DNA from: Hymenobacter fodinae
GTDB lineage: Bacteria; Bacteroidota; Bacteroidia; Cytophagales; Hymenobacteraceae
Assembly: GCF_004745825.1 (NCBI RefSeq)
Contig: NZ_SRLA01000001.1
Coordinates: 1 to 64,000 of the forward strand
Length of the DNA stretch: 64,000 bases
Reading direction: 5' to 3'
A model generated the notes under the pieces. That model worked only from the letters and a program-made list of their open reading frames with translations. It made no database searches and was not told where the DNA came from. Below are positions 35,188-44,369 of this stretch, one piece after another. Position 1 is the stretch's first letter. The number at the start of each line of letters is the position of its first letter. Position numbers and translations under genes: made by a program.

Positions 35188-35709
35188 ATGCAGAAGACCA
35201 CTGCTCTACTCATTGTTGCTACAGCCTTTTTTCTACGGCCTCTTGCAACGCAAGCACAAGCAGTAACTGACGTACCCAAAGCCACCGCTGCCCGTGACTC
35301 CCTATTGCAAATGGCGGCTAGCACCCGCCAAGAGCTAAGTCAGACAACCAAGTTTGAGATTTCAGCCCCTCGCATGGGGTTGCGCCGACATGTAGTGCAG
35401 GGCTACACCCTTGCGGCTAACCCTAATAAGCTACCCGCAGATCGAGTTAAGCGCCTTTATGTTTGGAAACAGACCACGCGCTATCTCCGCAATGGGCAGA
35501 TCAAAGAAAAATATGTGGCGCAGGTCAACAACCAGAAAATTCTGCAAGAGCGAAGGCTGAATGGCACTACCACTTGGATGAAGCTGGCGCGTGGCCTAGA
35601 CTTGTTCAATAAGAACCCTGCCACCAACAAGTACATTGGCGGTATCTATACGCGCGACGGGTATTTTATTTGGAACGGGCAACTGTATGCCCTACCTAAA
35701 ACCCTCTAG
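35188..35709 (+). CDS. Secreted hypothetical protein, tandem paralogue 2
   Basis: The 173-residue protein has a signal peptide (about 1-23, ending TQAQA). It resembles the preceding gene's product (TAARDSLLQMAAS against SVRDSVFAQVA, and a shared NGQIKEKY-like motif). The C-terminus reads YIGGIYTRDGYFIWNGQLYAL. The ATG at 35188 gives the signal peptide, and 20 upstream open codons do not. The TAG stop is embedded in CTAGGCC. Function unknown. Confidence 0.75.
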   Translation: MQKTTALLIVATAFFLRPLATQAQAVTDVPKATAARDSLLQMAASTRQELSQTTKFEISAPRMGLRRHVVQGYTLAANPNKLPADRVKRLYVWKQTTRYLRNGQIKEKYVAQVNNQKILQERRLNGTTTWMKLARGLDLFNKNPATNKYIGGIYTRDGYFIWNGQLYALPKTL

Positions 35710-35740
35710 GCCACTTGGAGCTTTGAGTACGGAACAGCTA

Positions 35741-37462
35741 TTACTCCCAGCGGATGTCCTTTACCCGGAGCTGTAGCGTTTTCACACCGCGGTACTCATT
35801 CATCTCCACGGTATAGCACACGTGGAAAGGCTGCCCCTGCCGAATTTCCTCTAGGTACTCCCCCAGCCCAAAACCGATGGCATCTACGGTGTGACGGCCG
35901 TCTTGGGTAAGCGTGAGCTTAAGGTGGGAGTTGCCCACAATGCGGGCCGAATCGGGCGTGACGTACACCTGCTCCGACTCGAATACCGGATTAGAGTTGC
36001 CGGGGCCGAATGGCTCCATCTGCCGAAGCAAGTTGAAGAAGCTGGGCGTAATGTCGCTGAGCTGGAGCTTCTGGTCGATTTCTACCGGCGGAATCATCTG
36101 CTCGGGCAAAATCCGGCCGGCTACAATGCGCTCGAACTTCTCGCGGAAGGCCGGTACATTCTCTACAGGCAGCGTAAGGCCGGCGGCGTACATGTGCCCG
36201 CCAAACTGATCAAGCAGTTCTGAGCACTCTTCGATGGCTTGGTGCACATCGAACCCTACTACCGAGCGGGCCGAGCCCGTAGCCTTGCCGTTGCTTTCGG
36301 TGAGGATAATGGTAGGGCGGTAATATTTATCGAGGCAACGGGAGGCTACAATGCCTACCACTCCCTTGTGCCAGTCTTGCTTAAATAGCACCGTGGTGCT
36401 GGCAGTGCGCAGCATAGCGTCCTGCTCAATCATCTCCAGCGCCTCTTTCGTGATGCTGGTGTCGAAGCCGCGGCGCTCTTGGTTGGTCTTGTCTACCACA
36501 CCAGCCTTTTCTTTGGCTTCCTCGGTGCTTTCAGCCAGCAGCATAGCCACCGAGCGCTTGGCATCACCCATACGACCTGCGGCGTTAATGCGCGGCGAAA
36601 ATCCAAATACTAGGCTGCTGATGTTGAGCTCGGCATTCTGAATTCCCGCTAACTCACGCAACGCATCTAGGCCTGCTCGCTGAGGGCGCAGGCGGTCGTT
36701 AAGCAAACGCAGGCCATGATAGGCCAGGGTGCGGTTTTCGCCCACAATGGGTACGATGTCGGCGGCAATGCTCACGGCTACTAAATCTAGCAGCTCGTGT
36801 AGCGGCTCTTCCGGCAGCCCTTGGTTTTGAGTAAACGCCTGCATCAGCTTGAAGCCCACACCGCATCCTGATAACTCCTTGAACGGGTACGGACAGTCGG
36901 CACGCTTGGGGTCCAGCACAGCCACGGCTTCCGGCAGTTCAGTGCCGGGCAAGTGGTGGTCGCAGATGATGAAATCAACGCCGCGTTGGTTAGCGTAGGC
37001 CACCTTTTCCACTGCTTTCACACCGCAGTCGAGAGCAATAATCAATTCATACTCGTTTTCAGCAGCGAAATCAATACCTGCATCCGACACACCATAGCCT
37101 TCCTTATACCGGTCAGGAATGTAGTAATCGATGCGGTCGGGGCCGAAGAAGTTACGCAAGTAGCTGTATACGAGCGCTACTGAGGTAGTACCGTCCACGT
37201 CGTAGTCGCCGAATACTAGCACTTTCTCCCCTAGGTGCAGGGCCCGCACGAGGCGGTCTACAGCCCGGTCCATGTCGCGCATCAGCAGTGGGTCGGGCAA
37301 GGAGTCGAGGGACGGGCGGAAGTACGCGCGAGCTTCCTCGAACGTACACACTTTGCGCTGGCAGAGCAGGGAAATGATAGCCTCGTTGACGCGTAGGGCG
37401 TCGGCCAAGTGCCGGACTTTATCAGGGTCGGGCGCGGGCTTGCGGATCCATCTTTTTTCCAT
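35741..37462 (-). CDS. recJ: Single-stranded-DNA-specific exonuclease RecJ
   Basis: The 573-residue nuclease degrades ssDNA 5' to 3' in recombination and mismatch repair. DHH motifs are visible: VFGDYDVDGTTS near 80, LDCGVKAV, ICDHHLPG near 155, and GCGVGFKLMQ. The DHHA1 domain follows with the GGH-type segment FGGHMYAAGLTL. The ATG at 37462 (MEKRWIRK) is preferred over one 12 codons upstream because it matches the family start. It is transcribed away from the 37-codon gene at 37.6 kb. Confidence 0.95.
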   Translation of the reverse strand: MEKRWIRKPAPDPDKVRHLADALRVNEAIISLLCQRKVCTFEEARAYFRPSLDSLPDPLLMRDMDRAVDRLVRALHLGEKVLVFGDYDVDGTTSVALVYSYLRNFFGPDRIDYYIPDRYKEGYGVSDAGIDFAAENEYELIIALDCGVKAVEKVAYANQRGVDFIICDHHLPGTELPEAVAVLDPKRADCPYPFKELSGCGVGFKLMQAFTQNQGLPEEPLHELLDLVAVSIAADIVPIVGENRTLAYHGLRLLNDRLRPQRAGLDALRELAGIQNAELNISSLVFGFSPRINAAGRMGDAKRSVAMLLAESTEEAKEKAGVVDKTNQERRGFDTSITKEALEMIEQDAMLRTASTTVLFKQDWHKGVVGIVASRCLDKYYRPTIILTESNGKATGSARSVVGFDVHQAIEECSELLDQFGGHMYAAGLTLPVENVPAFREKFERIVAGRILPEQMIPPVEIDQKLQLSDITPSFFNLLRQMEPFGPGNSNPVFESEQVYVTPDSARIVGNSHLKLTLTQDGRHTVDAIGFGLGEYLEEIRQGQPFHVCYTVEMNEYRGVKTLQLRVKDIRWE

Positions 37463-37557
37463 ATTCTGCCAAGAGCCAACTATGGGCTGTATCTTCAAAA
37501 GTACGAAGAAAAACGGCGCCTGCCGCGCCTATTTCTCTCCGCGAATTGCACCTTCCG

Positions 37558-37565
37558 TAATTTTG
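37558..37565 (+). promoter_or_regulatory. Candidate -7 element of the 37-codon gene
   Basis: TAATTTTG matches TAnnTTTG and ends 26 nt before the ATG at 37592. A TTG at the canonical -33 spacing is not seen. Confidence 0.45.
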
Positions 37566-37591
37566 CCGCTGCCACTCACCACTCCGCTTCC

Positions 37592-37705
37592 ATGAAGAAA
37601 CTCCGCGAATTCTATCAGCAATACCGCCAGTATATTCTTACCGACGGGCTGATGTATCTGGCGTTCTTCGCGATTCTGAGCCTGATGTTCTTGTTCTTTT
37701 CCTAA
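37592..37705 (+). CDS. 37-residue single-span membrane protein
   Basis: The frame starts MKKLREFYQQYRQY, basic and amphipathic, and continues into a hydrophobic helix (about 21-36, MYLAFFAILSLMFLFF). Start, length and charge pattern fit a small inner-membrane protein, and a TAnnTTTG box lies 26 nt upstream. No family is recognised. It sits alone between recJ and a REP-like element. Confidence 0.5.
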   Translation: MKKLREFYQQYRQYILTDGLMYLAFFAILSLMFLFFS

Positions 37706-37714
37706 GTTCTTTCT

Positions 37715-37810
37715 GTCATTCTGAGCAGAGGAAGAAGTCTGGAGCAAACCTCTAGGCCAGTAACCCAGCTTCTTTCGGCAGCTAGCATGACAGTTCTAGT
37801 GGCCTAGAGG
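37715..37810. repeat. REP-like inverted repeat with paired CTAGGCC motifs
   Basis: Outer imperfect arms beginning CTGTCATTCTGAGC and ending AGCATGACAG resemble the element at 60.96-61.12 kb. A perfect 11-bp pair, CCTCTAGGCCA (37749-37759) with TGGCCTAGAGG (37800-37810), overlaps the stop codon of the next minus-strand gene and may terminate it. Confidence 0.65.
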
Positions 37811-39624
37811 GCGTCGCCGCGCAGCTTGCGGAACCGTTTGCGTGCCTCTGCCACGTAAATGCTGCCCGGAAACTTCACTAACACTTGGTTATAAAGTTGC
37901 TGTGCTTTCTCGCGGTCCTGTACGTTTTCTTCCAGAATGCTGGCCGCCAGAAACAGTGCATCGTCGCTGAGGACGTCACTTTTGGGGTTGGCCGTAATCT
38001 TCTCAAGGGTAGCCAGAGCCCCAGGATAGTCGCCGGTGCGGCGCTGGAGTTGAGCCTTCAGGTACCATGACTCATCCTGCAACGCATGACCGGGATATTT
38101 TTGCAGCAGCGCGTCAATGCCCCGCAACGCTTCCGGAATTTTATTCTGAAATACGAGCTGCTCCACGGCAGCATAATCACGCAGCGCCACGCCTGCCGTA
38201 TCCATGGAGGTATTATCGGTGATGAGCAGGCTGAGCTGCATCGCATCGTTGGCAATTTCGCGGCTGGTTGCCTGCTTCAGAATATCCAGGTGACTTTGGG
38301 CCAACTTGAAATCTCCGGCGAAATAGCTTAAGCGGGCATTGCGCAGCTTGGCATCATAGCCCAGGGGGGTATCCTTATGCGACTTCTCAACTTGCGAGTA
38401 TAGCAGTGTTGCTTCCCAAGGCTCGCCTTGCAGCAGAAAGATATCGGCTAAGTCAATCTTGGCCTGATCTACAACATCGAGGCTGGCCCGGGGCATGTTG
38501 ATGACCTCGTTCAGCAATGTAATGGCCTTGGCTTTTTGATCGAGCTGAAACGCTAGCAATGAGGCCATGCTCCGTAGCACGGGAGCCGTTTCCGGGGTGC
38601 GGCCCAAGTCGGTAAGCACCTGCTGATATTCCTGCAACAGGCTTTGCAGCTGCGCTGGGTTGATGGGATACGTGTTGCGAACCTGCTCTTCACGAGTCTG
38701 CACAAGACGCTGACGGGCAATAGCGTACCATGGTGGAGTCTTGTATTCGCGCGCCACGTACTCATACCCCTGAATAGCACTTTCATAGTCTTTGTTGCGG
38801 CGGGCAATTTCGGCTACGTCCAGCACCCGCTGACCTTCGGTGCGGCTACGCCGGTCGAGGGCTTTGGCCTGTACCAAGGCTCCTGTGAAATCGTGGCGTT
38901 GCACCTGTAGCCACAGTAGTAGCTCACTGTACACAGTCCGGTCGGGATTCTTTTGCACGAGGCCTAGCAGCTCCTTTTCCAGCGCCGCAAAGTCTTTGTC
39001 GTCCTGCAGGGTGTTTTGCAACATGTTGCGCACAAAGGGCAGTTGTCGCTCGTCATCCTGCACAAGGCGCAGTGTTTCCACTACCACTTTGCTTTGCTGG
39101 CCCGCTTGGGTGTAGAGCTGAATAAGTTGGGGCGAGTATTCCGTCTCGCTCTTGGCCAGCTCGCGGCCACGCAAATAGGTACGCACTGCCCAGTCCGGCT
39201 GACCGGCCCGCTGAAACTCCATGGCTACTGGCACCACTTGTGCAGCGGTTAACTGGCCTAGCACTCGCTCAAACTGTTTCTGCCCTGCTGCCTCGTCGCC
39301 AGCTTTGAGATATCCAAGGCCTAGGGTCACGCCCAGCACTGGGTCGTCGGGGCGTTGGCGTTGCGCACGCTTGATAAGCTTCTCGGCGTCTTTATAACGC
39401 TTTAAAGCCTGCAATGAAGCTAGATAATCGGGTAGAACGTTCGGGGACGTTTGCTCTTCGTTACGCAGCCGCCCGAACAGATATACAGCCTTCTCATTCT
39501 CACCCTTGCGTACGTACTCGCGGGCTAAGCTGATGGCACTGCCTTCTGACTCTTGCTGGGCATGCAGCGGAGCAGCGGCGGTTAAAAGAGCAACAGAGAG
39601 TAGAATAGGACGAAGGCAGCGCAT
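37804..39624 (-). CDS. Secreted tetratricopeptide-repeat protein
   Basis: The 606-residue protein has a signal peptide (about 1-22, ending LHAQQ) and a series of TPR-like helical pairs over its whole length (LARVxxxKGENEKAVYLF type). It is probably a periplasmic scaffold. The last repeats (QQLYNQVLVKFPGSIYVAEARKRFR) are of the kind seen in BamD/YbgF-like proteins, but no lipobox is present. Neighbours give no clear role. TAG stop in a GGCCTAG motif. Confidence 0.85.
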   Translation of the reverse strand: MRCLRPILLSVALLTAAAPLHAQQESEGSAISLAREYVRKGENEKAVYLFGRLRNEEQTSPNVLPDYLASLQALKRYKDAEKLIKRAQRQRPDDPVLGVTLGLGYLKAGDEAAGQKQFERVLGQLTAAQVVPVAMEFQRAGQPDWAVRTYLRGRELAKSETEYSPQLIQLYTQAGQQSKVVVETLRLVQDDERQLPFVRNMLQNTLQDDKDFAALEKELLGLVQKNPDRTVYSELLLWLQVQRHDFTGALVQAKALDRRSRTEGQRVLDVAEIARRNKDYESAIQGYEYVAREYKTPPWYAIARQRLVQTREEQVRNTYPINPAQLQSLLQEYQQVLTDLGRTPETAPVLRSMASLLAFQLDQKAKAITLLNEVINMPRASLDVVDQAKIDLADIFLLQGEPWEATLLYSQVEKSHKDTPLGYDAKLRNARLSYFAGDFKLAQSHLDILKQATSREIANDAMQLSLLITDNTSMDTAGVALRDYAAVEQLVFQNKIPEALRGIDALLQKYPGHALQDESWYLKAQLQRRTGDYPGALATLEKITANPKSDVLSDDALFLAASILEENVQDREKAQQLYNQVLVKFPGSIYVAEARKRFRKLRGDAL

Positions 39625-39727
39625 ACAAACAGGATATTCAGCAGCAACGGACCAAAGCCCGGATTCATTTCAAGATAAGCAGGAAATCTTGGCGGTGGGT
39701 TGACTTCTGCTATTATGGGTACAACAA

Positions 39728-39759
39728 AAACGGACCGCACCTTGCGGCGCGGTCCGTTT
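39728..39759 (-). terminator. Terminator of the PpiD-like gene
   Basis: A perfect 11-bp stem (39728-39738 and 39749-39759) followed on the minus strand by TTTTTGTTGT, 22 nt beyond the stop. Confidence 0.85.
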
Positions 39760-39781
39760 AAAAATAGACCTCTGAAGTGGC

Positions 39782-41911
39782 CTAGAAGAACTTGGTGCGG
39801 TTGTCTTTCACATTGGCGTGAGCCTTCACCGCCTCATACGTCAAACCATCTACACGGGCGGTACGCTGGGCCGTCAGTTGCTGACGAACCGCTTTCACGT
39901 CGGTAGTAGTCGTGGGCTTCTGTACGCTTACGGGTTCTACAATCAGTACGCCCTGCTCGCCCTGGAAGGGGGCTGACTTCTGACCAGCTTTCAGACCGAA
40001 GGCTTTGCCTACAGCCAGGGGCTCGTTGCCGAGGCCGGGCAGCAGGCCAGTGCCCAGTGCCACATTATCAGCCGTTTTCACTTGGGCGTTGCTGCCGTAG
40101 GCCTGGGCAATTTGCTCCAGCGTACCCTTCGAAGCGTTTAGCTTCTTTATGATCTGCTCAGCTTTTAGCTCGTTGCGCACCAGCGCCGAAACTTCGGGCT
40201 TTACGCTGGCTACATTGGCGGTGCCTTTGTTACGCTCGCCGGTCAGCACGGCAATTACGTATTGGTCGCCAATTTCAAACACCTCCGACACGTCGCCTAC
40301 TTTGGTTTCGGCACCACCTTCGGGGTTTACGCCGTAGGCCCAACGTACTAGCTGGCGGGCACCCTGTAAGTTATTTACAGCCTGGTCGCCGCGGCCAATG
40401 CCTTTGGCTTCTACTTTCTGCAGGCTCTTGTCTTTGGCAATAGCAGTGCGGAACGATTCAATGCTCGAAGCCTGGCCTTTCAGCTGCTGTGCCTTCTGGT
40501 AAGCGGCGTCACGGGTTGCATCAGTGGGCTGAATGGTTTTCTGTACGGCGGCCACCTGATACGTCTGGGTGGTCTTGGGAGCCGTAATCTTGATGATGTG
40601 GTAGCCGAACGAAGTCTTCACGGGAGCAGGCAACAGGCCTACGGAGGTAGCACCAAACACAGCCTTCTCAAATTCGGGTACCATGCGACCTTGCTGGAAC
40701 CAGCCTAAGTCGCCGCCAGTAGCGGTTGTGCCATCGGTGCCGTACTGGCGAGCCATTGCAGCAAAGTCAGCGCCGCCTTTGATTTTGTTCAGTACCTCGG
40801 TGGCTTTTGCTTTTGCAGCCGCGTCGGCCTCGGGCGTGGTGCCTTCGGGCTTGATGAGGATGTGGCTAGCACGAGCCGCAGCCTGCGTGCCTGCTTTCTG
40901 ACCCGTTACCTTAAACAACGAGTAGGTGCCATTCTCAGCGAAGGGGCCGTATACTTTACCTACCTGCAGGGGCAGCTGGTTGCGTAGCTTCTCGGGCATA
41001 TCAGCTGGCGAGAGGTACGCACCGTTGTAGGGTTGGTCAGAGTTCAGCTTAGCAAACAGCGAGTCGTTGGGAGCCGTGGTGAACTGCGTAGCCAACTCGT
41101 CTATGTTCTTGCGTACGGCGGCGCTGTCCTCTACAGAAGCAGCGACGGGAATAGTCACGTACTCAATGTCGCGGCCATCTTCTACTTTATAACGACCCTT
41201 GTTTTTGTCGATGTAGGCCTGAATTTGGTCGTCGGTTACTTTCACGCTCGAATCCGAAATCGTGAAGTAGGGAACGAGCAGGTAACGGAGGCTAGCCTTG
41301 GTGTTCTGTGCTTCGTCGAAGCGCTTAGCCTCGGCCGAGGTTACATAGGTGCTCTGCTTGATCAGGTTGTTGTATTTGGTAGCCAAACGCTCTGGCGTCA
41401 GATTGGCTTCAAAAGTGCGGAAGGCATCCTGGTTCTGCGGAGGCAACTTGTCGAGGTTGCGCAGATACTCAATAACCTTCGTGCGGTCGAACTTTCCAGT
41501 CTGAGGGTCAGTGAAAGCCTGACGGATGCTGGGATGAGGGTTCTCGCCCTGCACCATGTCGGTAAGCTCCTCGTCCGACACCTTTAGGCCCAGCTTATCG
41601 AACTCCTTCTGGAAGGCAATCCGATACAGGATCTGGTTCCAGGCCTGCTCCCGCAGGTAGCCCATGGCATTTTCATCGGGCTGACGACCCTGCTGGGCAA
41701 TGAACCCTTGCTTGGCTTGCTCCAGGGCGGCGTTGAAGTCTTCGTACTCCACTTTCTCCCCGGCTACTTCGCCTACTACGCGGTCATTGCCTTTGAAAAA
41801 GCTATTGCGACCGTAGAGGAAGTCTCCTCCCAGCATGAAAAGCAGCAGGCCGATAATGATGGCCCCGACTGCCCAGCCCGATTTTTCGCGAATCGTGTTA
41901 ATTAATGCCAT
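39782..41911 (-). CDS. PpiD-like periplasmic peptidyl-prolyl isomerase
   Basis: The 709-residue protein has an N-terminal membrane anchor (about 12-32), a SurA_N-type chaperone region, and a parvulin (PPIC) domain near 345-445 (RASHILIKPEG, GGDLGWFQQGRMVPEFE, FGYHIIKI). The remaining C-terminal region is a second helical chaperone-like part. It is predicted to fold outer-membrane proteins at the periplasmic face of the inner membrane. Bacteroidota often have it near coaX and lptC, as here. TAG stop in GGCCTAG. Confidence 0.92.
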   Translation of the reverse strand: MALINTIREKSGWAVGAIIIGLLLFMLGGDFLYGRNSFFKGNDRVVGEVAGEKVEYEDFNAALEQAKQGFIAQQGRQPDENAMGYLREQAWNQILYRIAFQKEFDKLGLKVSDEELTDMVQGENPHPSIRQAFTDPQTGKFDRTKVIEYLRNLDKLPPQNQDAFRTFEANLTPERLATKYNNLIKQSTYVTSAEAKRFDEAQNTKASLRYLLVPYFTISDSSVKVTDDQIQAYIDKNKGRYKVEDGRDIEYVTIPVAASVEDSAAVRKNIDELATQFTTAPNDSLFAKLNSDQPYNGAYLSPADMPEKLRNQLPLQVGKVYGPFAENGTYSLFKVTGQKAGTQAAARASHILIKPEGTTPEADAAAKAKATEVLNKIKGGADFAAMARQYGTDGTTATGGDLGWFQQGRMVPEFEKAVFGATSVGLLPAPVKTSFGYHIIKITAPKTTQTYQVAAVQKTIQPTDATRDAAYQKAQQLKGQASSIESFRTAIAKDKSLQKVEAKGIGRGDQAVNNLQGARQLVRWAYGVNPEGGAETKVGDVSEVFEIGDQYVIAVLTGERNKGTANVASVKPEVSALVRNELKAEQIIKKLNASKGTLEQIAQAYGSNAQVKTADNVALGTGLLPGLGNEPLAVGKAFGLKAGQKSAPFQGEQGVLIVEPVSVQKPTTTTDVKAVRQQLTAQRTARVDGLTYEAVKAHANVKDNRTKFF

Positions 41912-42080
41912 TTACTTGAAAAAAAGCACAGGTAGAAAGGTGATTGAGGTGCAAAATAACCAGAATACCGCGGACATTCAAAGCTGAGCGCCTAACGAGT
42001 GGCCTAGCGATGCCGTTGAGCGGAAGCCATTGAGAAGCAGACCAGAAGAATCGGGAGAATATTACTGGTGTCAGGAAAGG

Positions 42081-42133
42081 AAATGACCTTGTTCAGTCGG
42101 TCGGCAGCGCGCTCCAACGGAACAAGGTCATTT
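42081..42133 (-). terminator. Terminator of the coaX-lptC operon
   Basis: A perfect 14-bp inverted repeat (42081-42094 and 42120-42133) with a 25-nt loop, 27 nt beyond the stop of the last gene. On the minus strand the 3' side reads TTTCC, so the T-run is weak. Confidence 0.65.
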
Positions 42134-42160
42134 GCCTAAAGGCGGTATACCCATGCTATG

Positions 42161-42433
42161 CTACCGCTTCTTGGTTTTGCCTTTTGACTTGATTTGAGCT
42201 TTAGCGGCCGTCTTGGCAGCTGCTTCTGCTTCAGCAACTGCCTCCTTGTGGCGCTGTTTGAGGTAGCGGTAGTAAATAATGGCCCCGAAGGAAATCATGT
42301 AGAGCCAGTAATTATGGTAGAGCCCTTCCATGTTCCCTTCGGCCAACGTTTGATAGGTGGCAATGACGAAGGTGAAAATGGCCAGCGTAAACAGCAGAGT
42401 ACGCTCAATGCCGGGGTCCCAGAAACGTTTCAT
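42161..42433 (-). CDS. Small two-span membrane protein with Ala/Lys tail
   Basis: The 90-residue protein has two transmembrane helices (about 11-27 and 38-57), then a coiled, Lys/Ala/Glu-rich tail of about 30 residues. It starts 9 nt after the lptC stop, so it belongs to the coaX-barrel-lptC operon. No family name is known to me. The context suggests envelope assembly. Confidence 0.75.
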   Translation of the reverse strand: MKRFWDPGIERTLLFTLAIFTFVIATYQTLAEGNMEGLYHNYWLYMISFGAIIYYRYLKQRHKEAVAEAEAAAKTAAKAQIKSKGKTKKR

Positions 42434-42442
42434 GTAAAGAAG

Positions 42443-43018
42443 TTAACGAGTTGGTGCCGGGGCAGTGGCGGCAGGGTCAACGGCGAATACGCCCGTAGGA
42501 GTCAGAATGGTGTAGCGCGAAAAGTCTTGGTTGGCCGTCAGTCCTCGCCCAGTTAGGCTTTCTGTTGGCGTGGTAACGCGTACCTCCGTTTCTTTCTCGG
42601 TATAAATAAGTGCCTTGTTCTTATCGTAGAAGGCTTCCTCGGTATTCATCCGTTGCTGCTTTTCTACATTAGTTACCTGCACATCGCCCCGCACAACGTA
42701 GAGGTTTTTAGTTTTGTCCAGCTTACCATAATTTCCTTTAATGGTGTTTATTACCGTAACACCATCCTTGTCAAGGAAAGTCAGATTTACCCCTTTCGGG
42801 TACACCTGGTCGCCATTGTCGAAGATCTGCTCCAAAGGTGCTTTCAGCCGAAGACGCAGTTGGGCGGAGTCGCTCATGAGGGTAAGCACGTTGGAAGTTT
42901 CCAGCATGGGGCCCGCATACTTCACGACTTTCTTCTGAACTTCTTCCTGCTTCTGGCAGCTCATTAGTCCTGAACATACCAGACTGTAGGCCAGTATATA
43001 CTTTGCCAGCCGCTTCAT
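42443..43018 (-). CDS. lptC: LPS export ABC transporter periplasmic protein LptC
   Basis: The 191-residue protein has a lipoprotein-like signal with cysteine 21 (LMSC) and a beta-jellyroll pattern of the LptC/OstA type (NVLTLMSDSAQLRLRLKAP; NLYVVRGDVQVTNVEK; IYTEKETEVRVTT). It would bridge the inner-membrane transporter and LptA. An alternative ATG at 43033 adds five residues and would overlap the upstream gene by 8 bp. It is part of the coaX operon. Confidence 0.87.
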   Translation of the reverse strand: MKRLAKYILAYSLVCSGLMSCQKQEEVQKKVVKYAGPMLETSNVLTLMSDSAQLRLRLKAPLEQIFDNGDQVYPKGVNLTFLDKDGVTVINTIKGNYGKLDKTKNLYVVRGDVQVTNVEKQQRMNTEEAFYDKNKALIYTEKETEVRVTTPTESLTGRGLTANQDFSRYTILTPTGVFAVDPAATAPAPTR

Positions 43019-43025
43019 CTTTCGG

Positions 43026-44369
43026 TTATTCAATCTTGCGTTTCAAGAACCACCGGTTGTTGAGCGTTACGCCCAACTGCATTTTCAAGTAGCTTTCCTG
43101 CACGTTGCGCTCCACGTTACTCCCTACGGTGCGGGAGTCAGTGTTACCGCGGCGGCCATACTGGAATCCTAAGCTGATAGTAGTAGCTTCTAGAGGTGTG
43201 GCCGTAGGTAATGGCAAGGCAAAGCCCCAGCTCACCGACCGGTCATAAAGAGTGTTGCCGCCGGGGCGGTAAGGTAGCTGTGCCACATTCAAGCCCAAGC
43301 GGTACGTTACCCGGTTAAAGTAATTATCTACTGAGGTAGCGTCGGGGGTAAGTTCACCGCCCAGGCCTACCCGGTACGTGTCGCTGAGCGGAATGCCCGA
43401 AGACCCGCCTGCCTCATTGAAGGCCCTGAACTTCGACCACTCCTGCCGCGAACCATCTAGGTTCACGCTCCAGTTTCTGTTATTGTCGAGGCTGATACCT
43501 ACCTGTGTCAGGCCAGGCACAGTGGCCTTTCCTTTCACATCAGTTTCTATTGCTAGCGAAGAAATAGGCAAGCCTTCGGCGTCTTCCCGATTTAGCGAAA
43601 GGGTACGCTCGCCATCAATGTTGGACTGAAAGCTGTATACACCGCCCAAGTTGAAGTTTACTTTATCAGTGAGCTTGCCTCGATAATGCGCAGCTGCCCG
43701 GAAAGTAAAGTCCGAGTAGTGCACATGCTGCAGATATATATTGCGGTCGGTATTATTAATTGTAGACGTTGGGTTAATGACTATAGTGCTAGCCTGCTGA
43801 TCGATGCTGCCAAACACGTACCCTGCGGAGGCTCCTAGGGTAAGCCCTTTCGCAATTTTTACGGCGTGACTAGTATAGGCCTCGGCTAGGCCACCACTAC
43901 CCTTGTACTGGTTTTGAGCCTGCGCCGTCGGGTCGCCTTCAATATTGGTGGTAGTGTTCGACTCGTAATCAACGGTGCTATACGGCTTGAGACCAATAGC
44001 CCCTGCCCAACGGCTGTTGATTGGTACGGATAAAGCCAAGTAACCAAGGTTAGCCGATCCTGTCCGTTGCGAGCTAACCCCGTTGCGTAGCGTTTTCACC
44101 TGCGCCGTGTAGCCAGCCTCAAACGTAGTGCGAGAAGTGTAGAACAGCAGTGCTGGGTTCAGCTCGTTTACGTTGACATTGTTGGGAGCGGCAATCCCAA
44201 CTCCGCCCATGCTCAGTTGCCGGATACCGCCTAGGTTGCTGTTCGCGTCGCCGAGGCCTAGGCGTGAATACGGCGAGTTACCGAGGCCCTGCCCGTGTAC
44301 CGACGAAGCTGCCAAGAGGCCTAGCAGTGAAATACCACCAGCGAGGCCGGCGAAATTAGGTTGAGACAT
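43026..44369 (-). CDS. Outer-membrane beta-barrel protein
   Basis: The 447-residue protein has a signal peptide (about 1-26, ending SVHGQ) and alternating amphipathic strands ending in a C-terminal aromatic/hydrophobic strand typical of barrels. The N-terminal NSPYSRLGLGD followed by a MGGVGIA segment is a pattern I remember from Bacteroidota OmpP1/PorV-like barrels. The transported substrate is unknown. It overlaps coaX upstream by 14 bp and directly precedes lptC, so it is co-transcribed with both. Confidence 0.82.
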   Translation of the reverse strand: MSQPNFAGLAGGISLLGLLAASSVHGQGLGNSPYSRLGLGDANSNLGGIRQLSMGGVGIAAPNNVNVNELNPALLFYTSRTTFEAGYTAQVKTLRNGVSSQRTGSANLGYLALSVPINSRWAGAIGLKPYSTVDYESNTTTNIEGDPTAQAQNQYKGSGGLAEAYTSHAVKIAKGLTLGASAGYVFGSIDQQASTIVINPTSTINNTDRNIYLQHVHYSDFTFRAAAHYRGKLTDKVNFNLGGVYSFQSNIDGERTLSLNREDAEGLPISSLAIETDVKGKATVPGLTQVGISLDNNRNWSVNLDGSRQEWSKFRAFNEAGGSSGIPLSDTYRVGLGGELTPDATSVDNYFNRVTYRLGLNVAQLPYRPGGNTLYDRSVSWGFALPLPTATPLEATTISLGFQYGRRGNTDSRTVGSNVERNVQESYLKMQLGVTLNNRWFLKRKIE

